This document shows positions 1 through 9,684 of a stretch of 64,000 bases of DNA, one piece after another; position 1 is the stretch's first letter; the number at the start of each line of letters is the position of its first letter. The DNA lies in assembly GCF_007126775.1 (NCBI RefSeq), contig NZ_SLAP01000021.1:1-64000 (forward strand), given 5' to 3'. Source of the DNA: Cecembia sp. (lineage in GTDB: Bacteria > Bacteroidota > Bacteroidia > Cytophagales > Cyclobacteriaceae). A program made the translations under genes and the position numbers. The notes beneath the pieces were generated by a model, which saw nothing but the letters and a program-made list of their open reading frames with translations, did not search any database and had not been told where the DNA came from.

Positions 1-2
1 CC

Positions 3-110
3 CCTGCGACGCAGGTTCATCACAAAAGATATGCAAAGCGAAACATTGGAAAAGAACCTATCAAATGGCTCGTCTCTATTTGTAAAACTTGTCATGACAA
101 AAAACATTGA
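3..110 (+). CDS. HNH endonuclease-like protein, C-terminal fragment (5' end outside window)
   Basis: Frame 3 reads ...PATQVHHKRYAKRNIGKEPIKWLVSICKTCHDKKH*; the VHH-x(n)-CKTCHDKKH pattern is typical of an HNH zinc-finger nuclease C-terminus. Not in ORF track because the start lies upstream. Confidence 0.6.
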   Translation, partial: PATQVHHKRYAKRNIGKEPIKWLVSICKTCHDKKH

Positions 111-199
111 TAATAAAATAATTAAAGAAAAAGCCAAATGAATACATTCTATAAAAGTAATTCAGGCTTAAATACTAAAACAAACGAAAAGTAAAACAA

Positions 200-448
200 A
201 TGAACCAGAATGAACTATCTCAATTATCTGATAAGGAGCTGCTCGAAGTATTAAAGAATAGTAAACCTTCGCCCATAATAGATGCATTTTTTATTGGGTT
301 ATTGGTTGGAATAATAATTTATAGTGTAGTTGCTAACTCTTGGGGTTTTCTCTCCTTAATTCCATTATATTTAATTTATACATTCTTGAAAAAACCAAAG
401 AAATACGAAGCTCTTAAAATTGAATTGAAAAAACGAAACTTAGAATAG
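200..448 (+). CDS. small hypothetical membrane protein (two hydrophobic segments)
   Basis: 82 aa ORF with hydrophobic stretch IIDAFFIGLLVGIIIYSVVANSWGFLSLIPLYLIYTFL followed by a Lys-rich tail. Confidence 0.6.
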   Translation: MNQNELSQLSDKELLEVLKNSKPSPIIDAFFIGLLVGIIIYSVVANSWGFLSLIPLYLIYTFLKKPKKYEALKIELKKRNLE

Positions 449-569
449 ACGATGTCGGGAATCTGTCAAAATGCAAATTAGAGATAACTAAAAATTACCA
501 CTTAATTTGTGGTCATCCAAAAATAATGACAAGAATTGATGGAAATTTTAGAGGTTTAAAACAAAACAA

Positions 570-2963
570 ATGCTAAAGAAAATCTTAATTGGGTTGTTCG
601 GAGTGATATTGCTTCTTGGAATAGGTGGTTACCTGTATTATCGATTTGTTCTTTATGTGCCTCCGCTGATTTCTGACCGAGATAGGGCGATGTTGAAAAT
701 AATGCCTTTGCCTGCTGAGCTACGGTTGAAAAGTGGAGCATTTGAAGTTACGAAAGACTTTGGCATTCAATTCACAGATCAATCCACAGATCGCTTGGAG
801 CGGGCAGCCGAGCGTTTTAAAACCAGATTGTCGAAATCCACGGGAATAAACTTTTCCGGAACCAGCGGACTTTCGATCGCCTGCGCAAGCCAATCGAGTA
901 CCTACCCAAAGTTGGGAGAGGACGAATCTTACAGATTGAATGTAGGTCCGAGGGGTATTGAGTTACTGGCTAATTCTGAATTTGGTGTATTGATGGGAAT
1001 GGAATCAATCCTCCAGTTGATTGAGGGAACCTCAATACCATCCCTTGAACTAGTGGACTCGCCGCGATTTCCTTGGCGGGGAATCATGATTGATGTAAGC
1101 AGACACTGGATGCCAAAACCGGTGATTTTGCGAAATCTTGATGCCATGGCTGCTGCTAAAATGAACGTGCTTCACCTGCACCTTACTGATGACCAGGGAT
1201 TCCGCGTAGAATCGAAGGTATATCCTAAATTACACGAAGAGGGCAGTAATGGGTATTACTACACACAAGATGATGTTCGTGAGATTATTTCGTACGCTTC
1301 TGATCGTGGTATCCGGGTGGTACCCGAATTCGATGTGCCGGGCCATACCGAAAGTTGGTTGATTGCCTACCCGGAGCTTGCCTCGATAGCGGGCTCGTTT
1401 TCTTTTGGACGAAAAGCAGGGGATGCTATTTTTACTACGCCTCTCAATCCTATCAGAGAGGAAACCTATGTGTTTATAGAAAATCTATTTACAGAAATGG
1501 CTGGGCTGTTTCCGGATGCGTATTTTCATATTGGCGGTGATGAAGTAAACCCAAGTGCATGGGAAGGAGAGGAATTTGATGCTTTTAAGGCTGAGAAGAA
1601 CATTGTGGATGCGCATGGATTGCAGGCATATTTCAATGCCAGAATGGCAGAAATACTTCGGGAATTAGGAAAGAAAATGATGGGTTGGGAAGAGATTTTA
1701 CAGCCTGAGCTTTCCAACGATATTCTCATTCAATCGTGGAAAAATCAAAAAACACTTTTTCAGGGTGTCCAGCAAGGCAGCAATGCCATTCTTTCGGCAG
1801 GCCTCTATCTTGATCATAAGTTACATGCGGCCAAACACTACGAAGTGGACCCGCTTATCCTGCCTGGAGCAGTGGATATCGAACCGGATTCAGGAAAGTG
1901 GACAATGTACGACTTGACGATGGAACTACCCGGGAATACAATGCAAAGCCAACTTGTCATTTTTGACCGTGATCCGGCAAATGTATTCGGGTATTTCGCG
2001 ATGTCGGATCAAAGAAATGCCTTTAAGGCAGGCACTATCGAAAAAGAACGCATCCGTTTTTCCTTTGATGCAGGTGGTATTGGTACACTTAATTACCAAG
2101 GTGATATGATCGGAGATTCGATTAGCGGGAATTTATCATTTGGTCTTCTGAAATTTCCCTCCCGAGGCAAGGTTTCGGGGGGAAGCGGAATTCCAGGATC
2201 GGTCATGCCAAAAATAGAGGTCATTAAACCCCTGACATCGGAAGAGGAGAGCAGGATTTTAGGTGCGGAAGCGGCCATGTGGTCGGAAGTGGTTTCAATG
2301 AAAACCATTGATTCGCGGATATGGCCCCGCACAGCTGCAATCGCTGAAAAGTTGTGGTCGCCAGCGTCGCTCACCACGGATGTTGACGATATGTACCGAA
2401 GATTGGCACACTTCTCAGCCAGGCTGGAGGAAATGGGGCTAAGCCATGTATCCCATGGTGAGGAATTACTGCGTGAAATTGGTGGAAAAGCATATCAGGA
2501 TCTTAAAGAAGTTGTGAACGTTATGGAAGAAGCAAAATTTTACAATCGACTGGTACCAATCATGACAATGGAAGAGGTGTATCTTCCGGATTTACCCCTT
2601 AATACATTGGCTGATGCCGCGTTGCCCGAAAGCGTGGTGGCACGCCGGTTTAACAAAATGGTAGAGCGCTACAAGGATAACCCCAATGAGGAAGACAAAC
2701 AGGAAATTATTGCTTATCTGGAGAAATGGGCAGGTTCGAACGTTAAGCTTGCACCCTACTTTGAAACAAATGAACGGATGGCAGATATAAAAGGATTGAC
2801 CGAAAACCTATCCATGATCTCAGAACTCGCATTGACTAGGATGCATTCTGGGGCTAATGAGTATCAGAATCGAGAAATTGCAGATACGCTCGACTACTTG
2901 GAAGCCGGAGAAAATGGACTTGTGGTTGCCGTCGTTCCAGGTTTACGAAGCATCCTTGACTAG
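570..2963 (+). CDS. GH20 family beta-N-acetylhexosaminidase with an insertion in the catalytic barrel
   Basis: N-terminal TM/signal; WRGIMIDVSRHWMP, HLHLTDDQGFRVES, catalytic HIGGDEVNPSAW, MGWEEI and GAEAAMWSEVV motifs. Confidence 0.93.
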   Translation: MLKKILIGLFGVILLLGIGGYLYYRFVLYVPPLISDRDRAMLKIMPLPAELRLKSGAFEVTKDFGIQFTDQSTDRLERAAERFKTRLSKSTGINFSGTSGLSIACASQSSTYPKLGEDESYRLNVGPRGIELLANSEFGVLMGMESILQLIEGTSIPSLELVDSPRFPWRGIMIDVSRHWMPKPVILRNLDAMAAAKMNVLHLHLTDDQGFRVESKVYPKLHEEGSNGYYYTQDDVREIISYASDRGIRVVPEFDVPGHTESWLIAYPELASIAGSFSFGRKAGDAIFTTPLNPIREETYVFIENLFTEMAGLFPDAYFHIGGDEVNPSAWEGEEFDAFKAEKNIVDAHGLQAYFNARMAEILRELGKKMMGWEEILQPELSNDILIQSWKNQKTLFQGVQQGSNAILSAGLYLDHKLHAAKHYEVDPLILPGAVDIEPDSGKWTMYDLTMELPGNTMQSQLVIFDRDPANVFGYFAMSDQRNAFKAGTIEKERIRFSFDAGGIGTLNYQGDMIGDSISGNLSFGLLKFPSRGKVSGGSGIPGSVMPKIEVIKPLTSEEESRILGAEAAMWSEVVSMKTIDSRIWPRTAAIAEKLWSPASLTTDVDDMYRRLAHFSARLEEMGLSHVSHGEELLREIGGKAYQDLKEVVNVMEEAKFYNRLVPIMTMEEVYLPDLPLNTLADAALPESVVARRFNKMVERYKDNPNEEDKQEIIAYLEKWAGSNVKLAPYFETNERMADIKGLTENLSMISELALTRMHSGANEYQNREIADTLDYLEAGENGLVVAVVPGLRSILD

Positions 2964-2967
2964 CGGA

Positions 2968-3130
2968 TATTGTCCTGAGTAACGAACCCCCCGGGTAGCC
3001 CAAGCAGCAAAAGAGGGGATTGCAAGGCCGGCTAGTGGCAGGTGAGCCATGGGTTAACATCCCGATCGACTCCGTGTAAGTGAAACGCGGCGTGGTAACT
3101 AGGGCGTGCTGAAATCGGAATATACAAAAG
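2968..3130 (+). ncRNA. possible group II intron domain I remnant (structured GC-rich noncoding segment)
   Basis: 57% GC over 2971-3120 (hand count 86/150); hairpin CCGTGT-aagtgaa-ACGCGG (3072-3077/3085-3090); text ...GGGGATTGCAAGGCCGGCTAGTGGC...GACTCCGTGTAAGTGAAACGCGGCGTGGTAACTAGGGCGTGCTGAAAT... resembles, from memory, the region preceding the RT ORF in bacterial group II introns. Confidence 0.45.
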
Positions 3131-3131
3131 C

Positions 3132-3177
3132 AAAAAAAAGCCCTGATGGATGATCATATCCATCAGGGCTTTTTTTA
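3132..3177. terminator. bidirectional rho-independent terminator
   Basis: AAAAAAAGCCCTGATGGAT-gatc-ATATCCATCAGGGCTTTTTTT; strong stem with A/T tracts on both sides, between GH20 (+) and dxs (-). Confidence 0.85.
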
Positions 3178-3203
3178 TTATTGATTTTGAGCCTTTCGGC
3201 AAG

Positions 3204-5120
3204 CTACTTTATTACTTTCACTTCAGCCATTTCCCTTACTGCGATAGCAATCCCTTCTGGATCAAAACCAGCATCCCTGTGAAGTTCAATCTGCTCTCCA
3301 TGTTCAAAAATTTCATCCGGAATACCCAGTCTCTTCACTTGGGCGGTATAACCCTGGTCTACCATCCATTCCAGTATGGCGGAACCGAAACCTCCCATCA
3401 AAGACCCATCTTCTACTGTAATCACTTTTTTGAATTTACCGAATACTTCATGCAACAACTCCTCATCCAAAGGCTTTACAAAACGCATATCATAATGGGC
3501 AGGATTTAAACCCTCTTTAGCCAATTGTCCACAGGCTGATACTGCATAGTTTCCTATATGCCCAATTGTCAAAATAGCCACTTCTTCCCCTTCCTTTACA
3601 ATTCTTCCCTGACCAATAGGTATTTTACGCATGGGTGTTCTCCACTCAGGCATAACACCCTGTCCTCTTGGATAGCGAATGGAAAAAGGACCTTGATACT
3701 GTGTCGCAGTAAACATCAGGTTTCTGAGTTCCTCTTCATTCATGGGCGCAGAAACCACCATATTGGGAATGCATCGGAAATAAGCAAGGTCATAGGCACC
3801 ATGGTGCGTAGGACCATCAGCCCCTGCAAAACCAGCCCTATCCAAACAGAATATAACCTGAAGATTTTGCAAAGCCACATCATGGATCACCTGATCATAG
3901 GCCCTTTGCATAAATGAGCTGTAAATGTTACAGAAAGGAACCATCCCTTGGGTGGCCAATCCCGCTGAGAAAGTCACCGCATGTTGTTCTGCAATGCCCA
4001 CATCAAATGCCCTATCCGGCATTTCTTTCATCATGATATTGAGTGATGAACCCGAGGGCATAGCAGGAGTAATGCCCATAATTTTATCGTTATCTTTGGC
4101 CAGTTCCACGATGGTATGACCAAATACATCCTGGTATTTCGGGGCCTGCGGTGCACTTGGTGCCTTTTTATAGATCTCACCTGTCACCTTATCAAACAAA
4201 CCCGGTGCATGCCAAGTAGTTTTATTGCCATTTTCTGCTGGAGCATATCCCTTCCCTTTTACCGTAACACAGTGAAGGATTTTTGGGCCTGGAATATCCC
4301 TCATATCTGCCAGTATTTCCACCAGATGATTGACATCATGGCCATCTACAGGTCCAAAGTACCTTAAATTCAAGGATTCAAAAAGATTGCTTTGTTTGAG
4401 AACAGCAGATTTGATGGCTCCTTCCACTTTTGAGACTATATCCTGGGCCGAAGTTCCAAATTTGCTGAACTTACCCAAAAGATTCCAAACCTCATCTTTG
4501 ACCTTGTTATAAGTATGCGAAGTGGTAATATCTGTTAAATAATCTTTCAAAGCCCCTACATTGGGATCAATGGACATGCAATTGTCATTGAGTATAATCA
4601 GCAGATTGGTATCAGATACGCCGGCATGATTCATGGCTTCAAAAGCCAAACCTCCTGTCATAGATCCGTCACCGATCACTGCTACATGCTGCTTGCGCTT
4701 ATCGCCTTTATATTTGGATGCCATAGCCATGCCCAAAGCAGCGGAAATAGAAGTACTGGAATGTCCGACACCAAATGTATCGTATTCGCTTTCTTTCCTT
4801 TTCGGAAAACCTGAAAGTCCTCCATAAATGCGATTGGTATGAAACTTATCTTTTCTCCCTGTCAATATTTTATGCCCATAAGCCTGATGCCCTACGTCCC
4901 ATACCAGTTGATCTTCCGGTGTATTGAGGATATAATGTAGGGCAACGGTAAGTTCGACCACTCCCAGACTGGCCCCAAAATGGCCACCGTAAACAGAAAC
5001 ATTGTCTACAATAAACTGGCGCAATTCATCACATATCTGAACCAGTTGGTCTTTGGAGAATTTTTTGAGATCGGATGGAGAATCGATCTGTTCGAGTAAT
5101 TTACCGGGTTTGATTACCAT
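3204..5120 (-). CDS. dxs: 1-deoxy-D-xylulose-5-phosphate synthase
   Basis: VWDVGHQAYGHKILTGR, GDGSMTGGLAFEAMN, NDNCMSIDPNVG, DRAGFAGADGPTHHGAYDLAYFRCIPN motifs. Confidence 0.97.
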   Translation of the reverse strand: MVIKPGKLLEQIDSPSDLKKFSKDQLVQICDELRQFIVDNVSVYGGHFGASLGVVELTVALHYILNTPEDQLVWDVGHQAYGHKILTGRKDKFHTNRIYGGLSGFPKRKESEYDTFGVGHSSTSISAALGMAMASKYKGDKRKQHVAVIGDGSMTGGLAFEAMNHAGVSDTNLLIILNDNCMSIDPNVGALKDYLTDITTSHTYNKVKDEVWNLLGKFSKFGTSAQDIVSKVEGAIKSAVLKQSNLFESLNLRYFGPVDGHDVNHLVEILADMRDIPGPKILHCVTVKGKGYAPAENGNKTTWHAPGLFDKVTGEIYKKAPSAPQAPKYQDVFGHTIVELAKDNDKIMGITPAMPSGSSLNIMMKEMPDRAFDVGIAEQHAVTFSAGLATQGMVPFCNIYSSFMQRAYDQVIHDVALQNLQVIFCLDRAGFAGADGPTHHGAYDLAYFRCIPNMVVSAPMNEEELRNLMFTATQYQGPFSIRYPRGQGVMPEWRTPMRKIPIGQGRIVKEGEEVAILTIGHIGNYAVSACGQLAKEGLNPAHYDMRFVKPLDEELLHEVFGKFKKVITVEDGSLMGGFGSAILEWMVDQGYTAQVKRLGIPDEIFEHGEQIELHRDAGFDPEGIAIAVREMAEVKVIK

Positions 5121-5253
5121 TTGCGATAAGTTTCTTTATAAAAGTAATTAACTATCAATTATGCCTAATGTTTTTTAAAAATCCAACTTATGCAAAAACG
5201 ATGCTTTTGGAAAGTCTTTTTAGTATGCAATACGTTAATTACCTTAATTTAAA

Positions 5254-5261
5254 TATCTTTG
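5254..5261 (+). promoter_or_regulatory. putative Bacteroidota -7 box upstream of scpA
   Basis: TATCTTTG matches TAnnTTTG, about 45 nt upstream of the GTG start at 5306; no clear -33 TTTG. Confidence 0.35.
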
Positions 5262-5305
5262 GGTTTAATTCTGACACAAAATTAACATAAAATAAATACT
5301 ATCCA

Positions 5306-6055
5306 GTGAGTTTTGAGATCAAATTGCCTTTGTTTGAGGGCCCTTTCGACCTGATGCTCTTTTTTATAGAGAGAGACGAGCTGGATATTTATGATATTCC
5401 TATCTCTAAAATTACACAGGATTTTTTGGATTATATCCATCAATTGGAAAAAATGGAGATTGAAATCGCCAGTGAATTTATTCTTTTCGCTGCGACATTG
5501 ATGAAAATCAAATCCAAAATGCTGTTGCCAAGGCCTGAATTTGATGAAAATGGAGAGGAAATCGACCCTAGAGAGGAGTTGATCAGGCACCTTTTGGAAT
5601 ATAAAAAATACAAATCGGTAATTTCTGAACTGGCGGATATGGAAGCGGTCCATTTTTCTAAAGAAAAGCGGGGGAATATTACTTCTGAACTCAAAGAACT
5701 TTCCAAGGTAGACGGGGTAGAAGCAGAAATACAGGATTTAGACCTTTATAAAATGCTAAAGGTTTACCAAAAAGTAATGGCCAAATATGCAGCAAGAACA
5801 GACGAAACCAAGCATACAGTCGTACAGTACCCTTATACCATCGAACAACAAAAGGATTTTATCCTGCAAAAAATAACCTTTAAGGATAAGGTGCCCTTTT
5901 CTGACTTCATCCGTTACAAGCCAGATAAAATTTTTATAATCTATACATTCTTGGCAATTTTGGAACTTCTACAATTATCCATGGTTACCATAACAATTGG
6001 TGATGGATTCAACAATTTTTGGGTAGAAAAGATAGCCCCAGTGCCAACAAGCTAG
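5306..6055 (+). CDS. scpA: segregation and condensation protein A
   Basis: FEIKLPLFEGPFDLMLFFIERDELDIYDIPISKITQDFLDYI typical ScpA N-terminus; GTG start. Confidence 0.93.
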   Translation: MSFEIKLPLFEGPFDLMLFFIERDELDIYDIPISKITQDFLDYIHQLEKMEIEIASEFILFAATLMKIKSKMLLPRPEFDENGEEIDPREELIRHLLEYKKYKSVISELADMEAVHFSKEKRGNITSELKELSKVDGVEAEIQDLDLYKMLKVYQKVMAKYAARTDETKHTVVQYPYTIEQQKDFILQKITFKDKVPFSDFIRYKPDKIFIIYTFLAILELLQLSMVTITIGDGFNNFWVEKIAPVPTS

Positions 6056-6058
6056 TAT

Positions 6059-7111
6059 ATGAAATTAGATAACAAGAAGATTTTTGCCACCCTTAACCCC
6101 AATAAGGTATGGGTTCCCATATTGATTGGGCTGGGTATTGTTTTCTTGATGTTTTACCTTGACCCCAGTGTAGACGCAAAAACTTTGAGAGGTATTTTTG
6201 ATGCCTCGGCTTGGGGGATAGTTTTGGCAATCTTTGTCATTCTTTGCAGAGATGTGGGCTACATTTACAGAATCAGAGAGATCACGGACAGGCATCTTAC
6301 ATGGACAAGGGCACTTTATGTCATCATTCTATGGGAATTTGCCTCGGCGGTCACTCCTTCGATTGTAGGTGGTACGGCAGTAGCTGTTTTCATTTTGAAC
6401 AAAGAGGGAATCAAGCTGGGCAAAGCCATCGCTTATGTAATGGTCACTGCGATTTTGGACAACCTTTTCTTTGTTATCGGGGCACCGATTATTTTATTCC
6501 TGGCCCAAGGAAATATTTTCCCTGAAAGCCGGGTGATGGAAATGAGATTAGGTAGAAGCCTAGAAGTGCTCTTCTGGACCAGTTATGGGCTTTATGCTTT
6601 TTATTCCATGGTGATGGCGGCAGCCCTATTTTTCCGTCCAAGGGTATTCAAATGGGTCCTGCTTAAAATTTATTCTATCAAATGGCTCAGGAAATGGAAA
6701 CATTCGGCCAACGAATATGGTAATCAGATCATTGAAGCTTCCCGCGAATTGGTAGGTAAAAACTATAAATATTGGGTGCCGATTATTCTGGCCACCATCT
6801 TTATCTGGAGTTCAAGGTATCTCATGCTAAATGCACTTATTGGATCTTACCAAGCATTGGATCTTTACGAACACGTGATCATATTTGCCAGACAGGTAAT
6901 CATGTGGATCGTTATGATGATTTCCCCGACACCGGGAAGTAGTGGGACCGCTGAATTTTTCTTCACGCAGTTTTTCACACAGTTCCTGCATGGCTACACT
7001 TTTGTCACCAGCATATTATGGAGGTTATTGTCATATTATCCGTATTTGTTGCTTGGCGCCATATTCCTGCCGAGGTGGATTAAGCAGGTATTTTTCAAAA
7101 AGAAAAATTAA
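6059..7111 (+). CDS. lysylphosphatidylglycerol synthase TM-region/UPF0104 family membrane protein
   Basis: Multi-TM protein with WEFASAVTPSIVGGTAVAVFILNKEGI and SPTPGSSGTAEFFF motifs. Confidence 0.8.
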   Translation: MKLDNKKIFATLNPNKVWVPILIGLGIVFLMFYLDPSVDAKTLRGIFDASAWGIVLAIFVILCRDVGYIYRIREITDRHLTWTRALYVIILWEFASAVTPSIVGGTAVAVFILNKEGIKLGKAIAYVMVTAILDNLFFVIGAPIILFLAQGNIFPESRVMEMRLGRSLEVLFWTSYGLYAFYSMVMAAALFFRPRVFKWVLLKIYSIKWLRKWKHSANEYGNQIIEASRELVGKNYKYWVPIILATIFIWSSRYLMLNALIGSYQALDLYEHVIIFARQVIMWIVMMISPTPGSSGTAEFFFTQFFTQFLHGYTFVTSILWRLLSYYPYLLLGAIFLPRWIKQVFFKKKN

Positions 7112-7137
7112 TGACAGCTATTTCTTATTTTTAAACC

Positions 7138-9606
7138 ATGATGCAAAGCCTCAGTATTGAGCAATTGGTCAACCTGCTTCAGGCAAAGGCAGAAGGATTT
7201 TCAGAGGGTTTCCTGATTGCGCAGGTAGCCATTGATTCCCGCAATATCCTCCAACCTGATCAAAGTCTATTTGTTGCCCTGAATGGGGCCAAATTCGATG
7301 GACATGATTTTGTTGAAGAGGTTTTCGAGAAGGGTGTTCGGGTATATTTAGTGATAAATGAATACAAACCTGATCCTTCCCTTCTCAGCTTTGCCTGTTT
7401 TCTCAAAGTAAAGGAGCCGCTGCAAGCTTTGCAAAAATTGGGTGCCTACCAAAGAAAGCTATTCAAGGGGCCATTGATAGGGATTACAGGAAGCAATGGC
7501 AAAACCATTGTCAAAGAATGGCTAGGGCAGGTATTATCCCAAAAATTTTCGGTGGCCAAAAGTCCAAAAAGCTATAATTCTCAGGTGGGAGTACCACTAT
7601 CCATTTTTGGAATAGACAATGTTCATCAGGTGGCAGTGATGGAAGCGGGGATATCCAAACCACATGAAATGGAAGCCTTGGAGAAAATGCTCCATCCGAA
7701 TTTGGGGATTTTTACCAATATAGGAACAGCACATGAGGAGGGTTTTGAGTCCCAACAGCAGAAACTGGAAGAAAAGGCCAAGCTTTTCATAGGATGTGAT
7801 TATATTATTTTCAGAAAAGAGCATCGCCTGATCAGCCAATACTTGGAAAAAAAATTCCCAAAGAAAAAATTAATTATTTGGTCAGATGGACTTGGTGGAG
7901 ATTACAGTCTTACCATCAAAAAAGAAGGCGAAAAGTCTAAAATCCTGCTGATGCGTCCTGATTTATCCCTCTTTACTTTTTTTGTACCATTTACGGACGA
8001 AGCCTCTCTTGAGAACATCCGACATGTCATTGTTGCCGCACTGACTTTGGATATGGAGGTGAAAAACATTCAGGAAGGTTTGAATCACCTGAGGGCAGTG
8101 GATATGCGCCTCACTTTAAAACCAGGGGCAAATCAAAGCCTGATCATAGATGATACCTATAATAATGACTTGGCCGGATTACGTCTTGCCTTGGATTTCA
8201 TGAGTGCCCAAAGGCCAAAAAAAAGAAAAATACTGATCATTTCCGATTTGCTTCAGGTGGGCAATACCACGCAGGTATATGCAGAAATGAAACAATTACT
8301 CTCGTTTTACGGCATTGACCAGCTTATTGGGGTAGGGCATGACATCCAAACCTTACAGGGCCAATTGGAAATTCCAATGATGTTTTTCTCCGATACGGAT
8401 CAGCTATTGGAAACCCTTCATCCTGAATTTTTCGACAATGATTTGATTTTAGTGACAGGTGCGAGAAAATTTGGTTTTGAGTATATTATAAACCGCCTTC
8501 AACAGAGGATACATGGAACTACCTTGGAGATCAACCTCAACGCCCTTACCCATAATTATAACTTTTACAAAAGCAGGTTAAATCCCAAAACAAAAGTAAT
8601 GGTAATGGTAAAGGCCTTTGCTTATGGAGGAGGGGCAGAAGAAATTGCCAACCACTTACAACAGCTGAAAGCGGATTACCTGGCAGTAGCTTATACAGAT
8701 GAAGGTGTAGCCCTGAGAGAAGAAGGAATCAAACTACCTATCATGGTATTGAATCCTGTTCAAGAATCCTTTACCCTTCTTCAACAGCATGAATTAGAGC
8801 CTGTGGTCTACAGTCCTGTTTTTTTTAGAGAACTCGCTATGTTTTGCAAAATGCAGGGCAGCGGAATGAAGATTCACCTTGATTTGGATACAGGGATGCA
8901 CCGGCTGGGTTTCGAAGAAAAGGATTTGGATGAATTAATGTCCCTTATCCTAGAAAATCCACAATTGGAGATAGCCAGTCTTTATACCCACTTAGCCGCA
9001 GCAGACGAACCCGAATATGAAGCCTTTACCAGGCAACAACTACAATCTTTCATAGGGATGTGTGATGCCATCATCTCCAAATTGAGTTACAAGCCGATCA
9101 GACATGCCCTCAATTCCGCCGGCATTACAGCTTATTCGGCATACCAGATGGATATGGTCCGCTTAGGCATTGGCCTATACGGCGTAGAAGTGACAGGACT
9201 TTATGACCAGCAATTGCGCTCCATTAGTACACTAAAAACCACCATATCCCAAGTAAAGCGTTTAAAAAAAGGGGATACCATTGGCTACAGCAGAAAGGGA
9301 GTGATGGGTCAAGATGGTGAAATTGCCACGATTGCTTTGGGTTATGCCGATGGCTATGACAGACGGTTCAGTAATGGAAATGGATTTGTACTTATAAATG
9401 GTAAAAGAGCAAATGTTATCGGAAATGTTTGCATGGATATGACCATGATTGACGTGACGGGTATGGGAGTCAAGGAGGGAGATGAAGTGATTATTTATGG
9501 ACCAGGGATATCCCTAAAAGTACTTGCCGAAAGAATCGGCACCATCCCATATGAGCTGCTGACCAATATCAGTAGCAGGGTAAAAAGAGTGTATTATCTG
9601 GACTGA
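7138..9606 (+). CDS. murF/alr: bifunctional UDP-N-acetylmuramoyl-tripeptide:D-alanyl-D-alanine ligase / alanine racemase
   Basis: MurF P-loop GITGSNGKTIVKEWL plus C-terminal alanine racemase (VMVMVKAFAYGGGAEEIA PLP-Lys, HLDLDTGMHRLGF, GNVCMDMTMIDVT). Confidence 0.95.
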   Translation: MMQSLSIEQLVNLLQAKAEGFSEGFLIAQVAIDSRNILQPDQSLFVALNGAKFDGHDFVEEVFEKGVRVYLVINEYKPDPSLLSFACFLKVKEPLQALQKLGAYQRKLFKGPLIGITGSNGKTIVKEWLGQVLSQKFSVAKSPKSYNSQVGVPLSIFGIDNVHQVAVMEAGISKPHEMEALEKMLHPNLGIFTNIGTAHEEGFESQQQKLEEKAKLFIGCDYIIFRKEHRLISQYLEKKFPKKKLIIWSDGLGGDYSLTIKKEGEKSKILLMRPDLSLFTFFVPFTDEASLENIRHVIVAALTLDMEVKNIQEGLNHLRAVDMRLTLKPGANQSLIIDDTYNNDLAGLRLALDFMSAQRPKKRKILIISDLLQVGNTTQVYAEMKQLLSFYGIDQLIGVGHDIQTLQGQLEIPMMFFSDTDQLLETLHPEFFDNDLILVTGARKFGFEYIINRLQQRIHGTTLEINLNALTHNYNFYKSRLNPKTKVMVMVKAFAYGGGAEEIANHLQQLKADYLAVAYTDEGVALREEGIKLPIMVLNPVQESFTLLQQHELEPVVYSPVFFRELAMFCKMQGSGMKIHLDLDTGMHRLGFEEKDLDELMSLILENPQLEIASLYTHLAAADEPEYEAFTRQQLQSFIGMCDAIISKLSYKPIRHALNSAGITAYSAYQMDMVRLGIGLYGVEVTGLYDQQLRSISTLKTTISQVKRLKKGDTIGYSRKGVMGQDGEIATIALGYADGYDRRFSNGNGFVLINGKRANVIGNVCMDMTMIDVTGMGVKEGDEVIIYGPGISLKVLAERIGTIPYELLTNISSRVKRVYYLD

Positions 9607-9684
9607 GTAATTTGCTGTCAGGAAAAGTGCAGTTTTCAGCAACATGCTTATCTTTGTTCGAATCAATTGATTTAGAAAAGGAAT

